Origin: JANRJY01 sp033763735 | GTDB lineage: Bacteria; Bacteroidota; Bacteroidia; Cytophagales; UBA9547 | NCBI GenBank assembly: GCA_033763735.1 | Contig: JANRJY010000017.1 | Coordinates: 1 to 9,217, forward strand | Direction of reading: 5' to 3' | Length of the DNA: 9,217 nucleotides | In this document: one piece after another, positions 6,957-9,217 of the stretch | How the letters are laid out: each line of letters opens with the position of its first letter | How positions within the stretch are numbered: position 1 is the stretch's first letter | Translations under genes and position numbers: made by a program | The notes under the pieces: generated by a model | Databases searched by the model: none | The model's input: only the letters and a program-made list of their open reading frames with translations | What the model was told of the DNA's origin: nothing

Positions 6957-8486
6957 ATGAATCGATTATTTTTCCTCTTATTAGTAGTTTCTTTTGGTTG
7001 TTTTGCACAAAACAACCCTTCAAACGAACCTGACATTGTTAATTTGGGTCCAAATGTTAACTCTCCGGATTCGGAATTGAACCCTAAAATTACTGCCGAT
7101 GGGAAACAACTATTTTTTACAAGAAAAGGTATGGAAGATGGCATTCCTATCGAAGACATTTGGGTAGCCGAAATGGGCAAAGACAACAAATGGAAAAAAG
7201 CAAAGAGGTTGGATGAACCATTTAATACAGGAGAAAAAAATAGTGTTTCATTCGTTTCTACAGACGGTAATTATGTGATAATTAAAGGCACTTTCAATAA
7301 AAAGTTGGAGATGAGTTATAAAGAAAGAGGCTTTTCGATGATTAAAAAAACTAAAGGAGGCTGGTCTCAACCTGAAAAGTTAATTATTGAAGACTATTCA
7401 ACACTAGATAAAGGTATGCATAATGGCATGACAATGGCTCCCAACCAGAGTACTATAGTTTTCTCTCTTTCTGAAACACGTGATGCCGTAGCAAATGATT
7501 TGTATATTAGTTTCAAGAAAACAGATGGTACTTGGACTAAACCTCGTACCTTGGGAACAACGGTTAATGGTCCTACTAATGAATTTTCCCCTTTTATTGG
7601 AGCGGATGGTGTGTCATTGTTTTTTGCCTCAGATCGTCCGGGATTGGGAGAAACGGATATTTGGCTTACCAAAAGACTTGATGAAACTTGGGAACGTTGG
7701 TCTACTCCGGTTAATTTGGGTGCTCCTGTAAATACACCAGCTAAAGATGGTTATTATTCTATAGATGCTTCAAGTCAATATGCATATATGGTTTCTGAAA
7801 AGAATTCTTTAGGGTTTGCTGATATCATTAAAGTGAAGTTGAAAAAAGAACAACAAGCCAATCCTGTAGTACTTGTAACCGGAAAAGTGTTTAATATTAA
7901 AACCAAACAACCCGTAGCTGCAAATATTATATATGAAGTACTACCTGAAGGTATCAAAGCCGGAGAAGTGAATACCGATCCGGTAACCGGTGAATATAAA
8001 ATTATATTACCTTATGGCAAAAAATATGGATTTCTAGCGCATGCCACAGGCTATTTGTCGGAACATAACAATTTGGATTTGAGCTCAATAGCGGAGTATA
8101 AGGAAATGAAGTTTGACTTGAAATTGGTTCCAATTGAAGTGGGTCAGGTAGTGAAAATGAATAATATATTCTTTGAATACAAATCAACCAACCTTGCACC
8201 TGAGTCGTATCCGGAACTTAATCGTATTGTAGATGAATTAAACGAAAACCCAACAATGGAAATTGAAATTGAAGGGCATACCGATAGCAAAGGATCGCAT
8301 GAATACAATTTGAAATTGTCCACAGAGCGTGCATCGACTGTTCAAAAATATATACTTTCAAAGGGAATTCCTGAGTCAAGGGTAAAATCGGTTGGTTACG
8401 CGGCAACCAAACCAATTGCTGACAACGAAACTGAAGAAGGACGCTCTATCAATAGAAGAGTAGAGTTTACGGTAATGCATAAATAG
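6957..8486 (+). CDS. PD40 repeat / OmpA-type peptidoglycan-binding envelope protein
   Basis: A 509-aa exported protein. Residues 1-18 are a signal peptide (LFFLLLVVSFGCFA, cut before QN); the Cys15 context is a poor lipobox. Residues 30-295 hold PD40/WD40-like propeller repeats of the form SPDSELNPKITADGKQLFF (36-54) and NEFSPFIGADGVSLFFASDR (208-227) with the trailing DIW(L/V). Residues about 304-390 are a carboxypeptidase-regulatory-like beta-sandwich (VTGKVFNIKTKQPV...DPVTGEYKIILP). Residues 401-506 are an OmpA C-terminal domain: EIEGHTDSKG (437-446), then LSTERA (454-459) and NRRVEF (499-504). Asp443 and Arg458 have the 15-residue spacing of the diaminopimelate-binding pair in OmpA/Pal. 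This domain order is common in Bacteroidota, including proteins linked to type IX secretion and gliding, and probably anchors the outer envelope to peptidoglycan. The exact role is unknown. Confidence 0.88.
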   Translation: MNRLFFLLLVVSFGCFAQNNPSNEPDIVNLGPNVNSPDSELNPKITADGKQLFFTRKGMEDGIPIEDIWVAEMGKDNKWKKAKRLDEPFNTGEKNSVSFVSTDGNYVIIKGTFNKKLEMSYKERGFSMIKKTKGGWSQPEKLIIEDYSTLDKGMHNGMTMAPNQSTIVFSLSETRDAVANDLYISFKKTDGTWTKPRTLGTTVNGPTNEFSPFIGADGVSLFFASDRPGLGETDIWLTKRLDETWERWSTPVNLGAPVNTPAKDGYYSIDASSQYAYMVSEKNSLGFADIIKVKLKKEQQANPVVLVTGKVFNIKTKQPVAANIIYEVLPEGIKAGEVNTDPVTGEYKIILPYGKKYGFLAHATGYLSEHNNLDLSSIAEYKEMKFDLKLVPIEVGQVVKMNNIFFEYKSTNLAPESYPELNRIVDELNENPTMEIEIEGHTDSKGSHEYNLKLSTERASTVQKYILSKGIPESRVKSVGYAATKPIADNETEEGRSINRRVEFTVMHK

Positions 8487-8508
8487 ATTAAACGTTAATA
8501 CTTTTTTT
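8487..8508 (+). terminator. Weak candidate terminator after the PD40-OmpA gene
   Basis: Immediately after the stop codon, ATTAA (8487-8491) and TTAAT (8495-8499) form a 5-bp stem with loop ACG, followed after AC by seven T (8502-8508). The T-run is good but the stem has no GC pairs outside the loop, so efficiency would be low. Confidence 0.3.
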
Positions 8509-8612
8509 GTAAGTGAAATTAGTATTTCTTATTTTTTAACAAACTATTTTCTCTTAAGTATATATTAGTTTTCTCAATTTTTGAATATTAGAAAATTATG
8601 GAATTTGAAATT

Positions 8613-8654
8613 GTTTAGAGTTTAGTACTTAATACTTAGAACTTAATAAATAAT
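8613..8654. repeat. Degenerate 7-nt tandem repeat
   Basis: Six in-register heptamers: GTTTAGA, GTTTAGT, ACTTAAT, ACTTAGA, ACTTAAT, AAATAAT. The core TTA holds in the first five units. It lies in the AT-rich, gene-free spacer 8487-8700, where I see no open frame or RNA gene. Function is unknown; it may be simple slippage sequence. Confidence 0.5.
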
Positions 8655-8720
8655 TTAATAGTCTAAATCATAAATTAGGAAGTGGATTTCAAACAAAAAA
8701 GTGGGCCCTCATAGGATTGA

Positions 8721-8738
8721 TTCCGAATGCTTTCGGAA
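8721..8738. repeat. Palindrome TTCCGAA-TGCT-TTCGGAA inside tRNA copy A
   Basis: A perfect 7-bp inverted repeat (8721-8727 with 8732-8738) around a 4-nt loop. It replaces ACCATGC of the intact tRNA (9055-9061), which is the 5' strand of the T-stem. Short TTCCGAA-type palindromes are the kind of interspersed element I associate with Bacteroidota genomes, but I could not search for other copies. Confidence 0.65.
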
Positions 8739-8747
8739 ACCCCCTGA

Positions 8748-9026
8748 TTATGAGTCATCCCGAGGGTGTCTCAGGATAACCAAATGGCTTATCAAATATT
8801 CAATATACCTTCTTGATTTTTTATTTTTGATTTCTTTTTCTCTTATTCGGGCATCAGATTCAGAGAGATAAGTTTCAAAATATTTTAATTCCCAAGGTAT
8901 TCCTTTGGAAGTAAAGGAACTGATTCCTGAATTGTGATTCTTAATCCTTTGATTCAAATCAGAGGTAAAACCAACATAATATTTATTGAGTTTTGATGAA
9001 TAAATGATGTAATCAAAAAATTTCAT
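8748..9026 (-). CDS. Small GIY-YIG endonuclease-domain protein between tRNA-like sequences
   Basis: A 92-aa single-domain GIY-YIG protein. DYIIY (5-9) and YYVG (16-19) are the GIY and YIG elements. Arg27 in NQRIKNHNSG and Glu63 in ARIREKEIK are in place as the catalytic Arg and metal-binding Glu, so it may be active. The frame is open back to an ATG at 9059 inside the tRNA T-stem, but family members begin like MKFFDYIIY, so 9026 is chosen. That ATG lies 9 nt after the 3' end of the tRNA gene with no room for a promoter, so expression probably depends on tRNA read-through and 3' processing. The domain ends near YLIS (77-80); the tail HLVILRHPRDDS and stop (TCA TAA) are translated from tRNA-like copy A, so the tail is probably not ancestral. 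GIY-YIG folds occur in UvrC, homing and restriction nucleases. T4 SegB is a known free-standing GIY-YIG enzyme in a tRNA cluster. The target is unknown. Confidence 0.8.
   Translation of the reverse strand: MKFFDYIIYSSKLNKYYVGFTSDLNQRIKNHNSGISSFTSKGIPWELKYFETYLSESDARIREKEIKNKKSRRYIEYLISHLVILRHPRDDS
8758..8776. repeat. 19-nt hairpin in tRNA copy A (TCCCGAG-GGTGT-CTCAGGA)
   Basis: The 7-nt arms pair with one C-A mismatch on the plus strand, which becomes a G-U wobble in the minus-strand transcript. It occupies the exact tRNA position of the hairpin at 9152-9170, with the same stem and a different 5-nt loop. Confidence 0.65.
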
Positions 9027-9035
9027 TCTGTAAAG

Positions 9036-9109
9036 TGGGCCCTCATGGGATTGAACCATGCACCCCCTGATTATGAGTCAGGTGCTCTAACCAAATGAGC
9101 TAAGGGCCC
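9036..9109 (-). tRNA. tRNA with CAT anticodon, probably elongator tRNA-Met
   Basis: A complete 74-nt cloverleaf read from 9109 down. The acceptor GGGCCCT pairs with AGGGCCC (9043-9037). The D-arm is GCTC/GAGC with loop ATTTGGTTA. The anticodon stem CCTGA/TCAGG holds loop CTCATAA, anticodon CAT. The variable region is GGGTG. The T-arm is CATGG/CCATG with loop TTCAATC, and the discriminator is A at 9036. CCA is not encoded (the next bases are CTTT), so it must be added. The G1-C72 pair and lack of GGG/CCC anticodon-stem pairs argue against the initiator. Elongator Met is most likely, but a lysidine-modified tRNA-Ile2 cannot be excluded by eye. No promoter box fits the 14-nt gap to the upstream tRNA-like copy, so it is probably co-transcribed from further upstream. 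Confidence 0.92.
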
Positions 9110-9123
9110 GATATTTAATTTTA

Positions 9124-9197
9124 CATTCGTTCCAATGCTGATTATGAGTCATCCCGAGATTTACTCGGGATAACCAAATGAGCTAAGAGAACGGAAT
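9124..9197 (-). pseudogene. Broken tRNA-Met-like copy B with one hairpin insertion
   Basis: On the minus strand this contains the 17-nt 5' half TTAGCTCATTTGGTTA (with preceding C) identical to the intact tRNA (9104-9088), then a 19-nt hairpin, then TGACTCATAATCAG (9151-9138) identical to the anticodon region. After that it diverges and has no T-arm. Its ends can still pair: CGTTC (9193-9189) with GAACG (9132-9128). The acceptor is thus unlike GGGCCC and the molecule cannot be a normal tRNA. It lies 14 nt upstream of the intact tRNA in the same orientation. Confidence 0.7.
9152..9170. repeat. 19-nt hairpin in tRNA copy B (TCCCGAG-ATTTA-CTCGGGA)
   Basis: A perfect 7-bp stem (8 bp counting A9151-T9171) with a 5-nt loop. 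It replaces GGTGCTC of the intact tRNA (9081-9087), that is the 3' D-stem strand, base 26 and the first two anticodon-stem bases. The same replacement is present in copy A. Confidence 0.7.
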
Positions 9198-9217
9198 ATA
9201 GTAGTGCATTCGTTCAG

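Larger units (their letters stand above)
8701..8790 (-). pseudogene. Broken tRNA-Met-like copy A with two hairpin insertions
   Basis: Read on the minus strand, this copy keeps the D-loop part (CATTTGGTTA), the anticodon arm with CTCATAA (the 19 nt at 8739-8757 are identical to the intact tRNA 9062-9080), and the T-loop/acceptor 3' end (8701-8720 match 9035-9054 with one difference). It has lost the 5' acceptor strand, the 3' D-stem and the 5' T-stem. Two 7-nt tRNA segments are replaced by palindromes: 8758-8776 (19 nt) and 8721-8738 (18 nt). It cannot fold as a normal tRNA. It overlaps the 3' end of the GIY-YIG gene and gives that gene its last 13 codons and stop. A run of six T follows its 3' end on this strand, possibly ending the transcript. 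Confidence 0.75.

Noticed and set aside
7394..7672. A 92-codon open frame opposite the PD40-OmpA gene
   Set aside because: It is antisense to conserved propeller repeats, and has no recognisable features or promoter.
9027..9059. Upstream ATG at 9059 as the GIY-YIG start
   Set aside because: It is inside the tRNA T-stem; the extra residues MVQSHEGPLYR are tRNA sequence and family members start at MKFFDYIIY-like sequence.
8701..9197. Repeated blocks with palindromes as a possible CRISPR array
   Set aside because: The repeats are unequal, follow tRNA structure, are unevenly spaced with a gene between them, and lack uniform spacers.

Overview
The window looks like a chromosomal segment of a Bacteroidota bacterium (Flavobacteriia/Sphingobacteriia-like; the exact group cannot be fixed from this sequence). 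The evidence is low GC content, almost no Shine-Dalgarno sequences, several upstream boxes matching the Bacteroidota promoter form TTTG...TAnnTTTG, and family content typical of the phylum: a BatD-type aerotolerance protein, a Wzi/RemB-like outer-membrane barrel, and a PD40-OmpA protein.

Layout from left to right. (1) 1-1208, minus: the N-terminal 402 codons of batD, running off the left edge. (2) 1359-2876, plus: a GH3-family acyl-adenylating enzyme, divergent from batD. (3) 2979-3857, plus: sucD, succinyl-CoA synthetase alpha subunit (TCA cycle), with a clear promoter. Its 3' end converges with the next unit through a 10-bp palindrome that contains both stop codons. (4) 5011-3864, minus: a two-gene membrane-protein unit, a small 148-aa multi-pass protein followed by a TVP38/VTT (DedA-superfamily) protein that starts at TTG. 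(5) 5165-6892, plus: an exported outer-membrane beta-barrel with the Wzi-type signature, also lacking an ATG start. (6) 6957-8486, plus: an exported PD40 / regulatory-like / OmpA peptidoglycan-binding protein. (7) 8487-9217: an AT-rich spacer with a heptamer repeat, then a minus-strand tRNA cluster.

Genes 1 and 4-6 are envelope functions; GH3 and sucD are metabolic. No large operon links them. Each plus-strand gene appears to have its own promoter.

The most unusual part is the right end. An intact tRNA with anticodon CAT (9109-9036, minus) is followed after only 9 nt by the ATG of a GIY-YIG endonuclease-domain gene (9026-8748, minus). The last 13 codons and stop of that gene lie inside a second, broken tRNA-Met-like copy (8790-8701). 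A third broken copy (9197-9124) lies upstream of the intact tRNA. In both broken copies the same 7-nt tRNA segment has been replaced by a 19-nt hairpin with the same TCCCGAG/CTCGGGA stem and a different loop. The copy after the nuclease gene carries a second palindrome in place of its T-stem. This looks like a small tRNA-associated GIY-YIG element with palindrome-modified tRNA relics, and it is the best candidate here for something undescribed.
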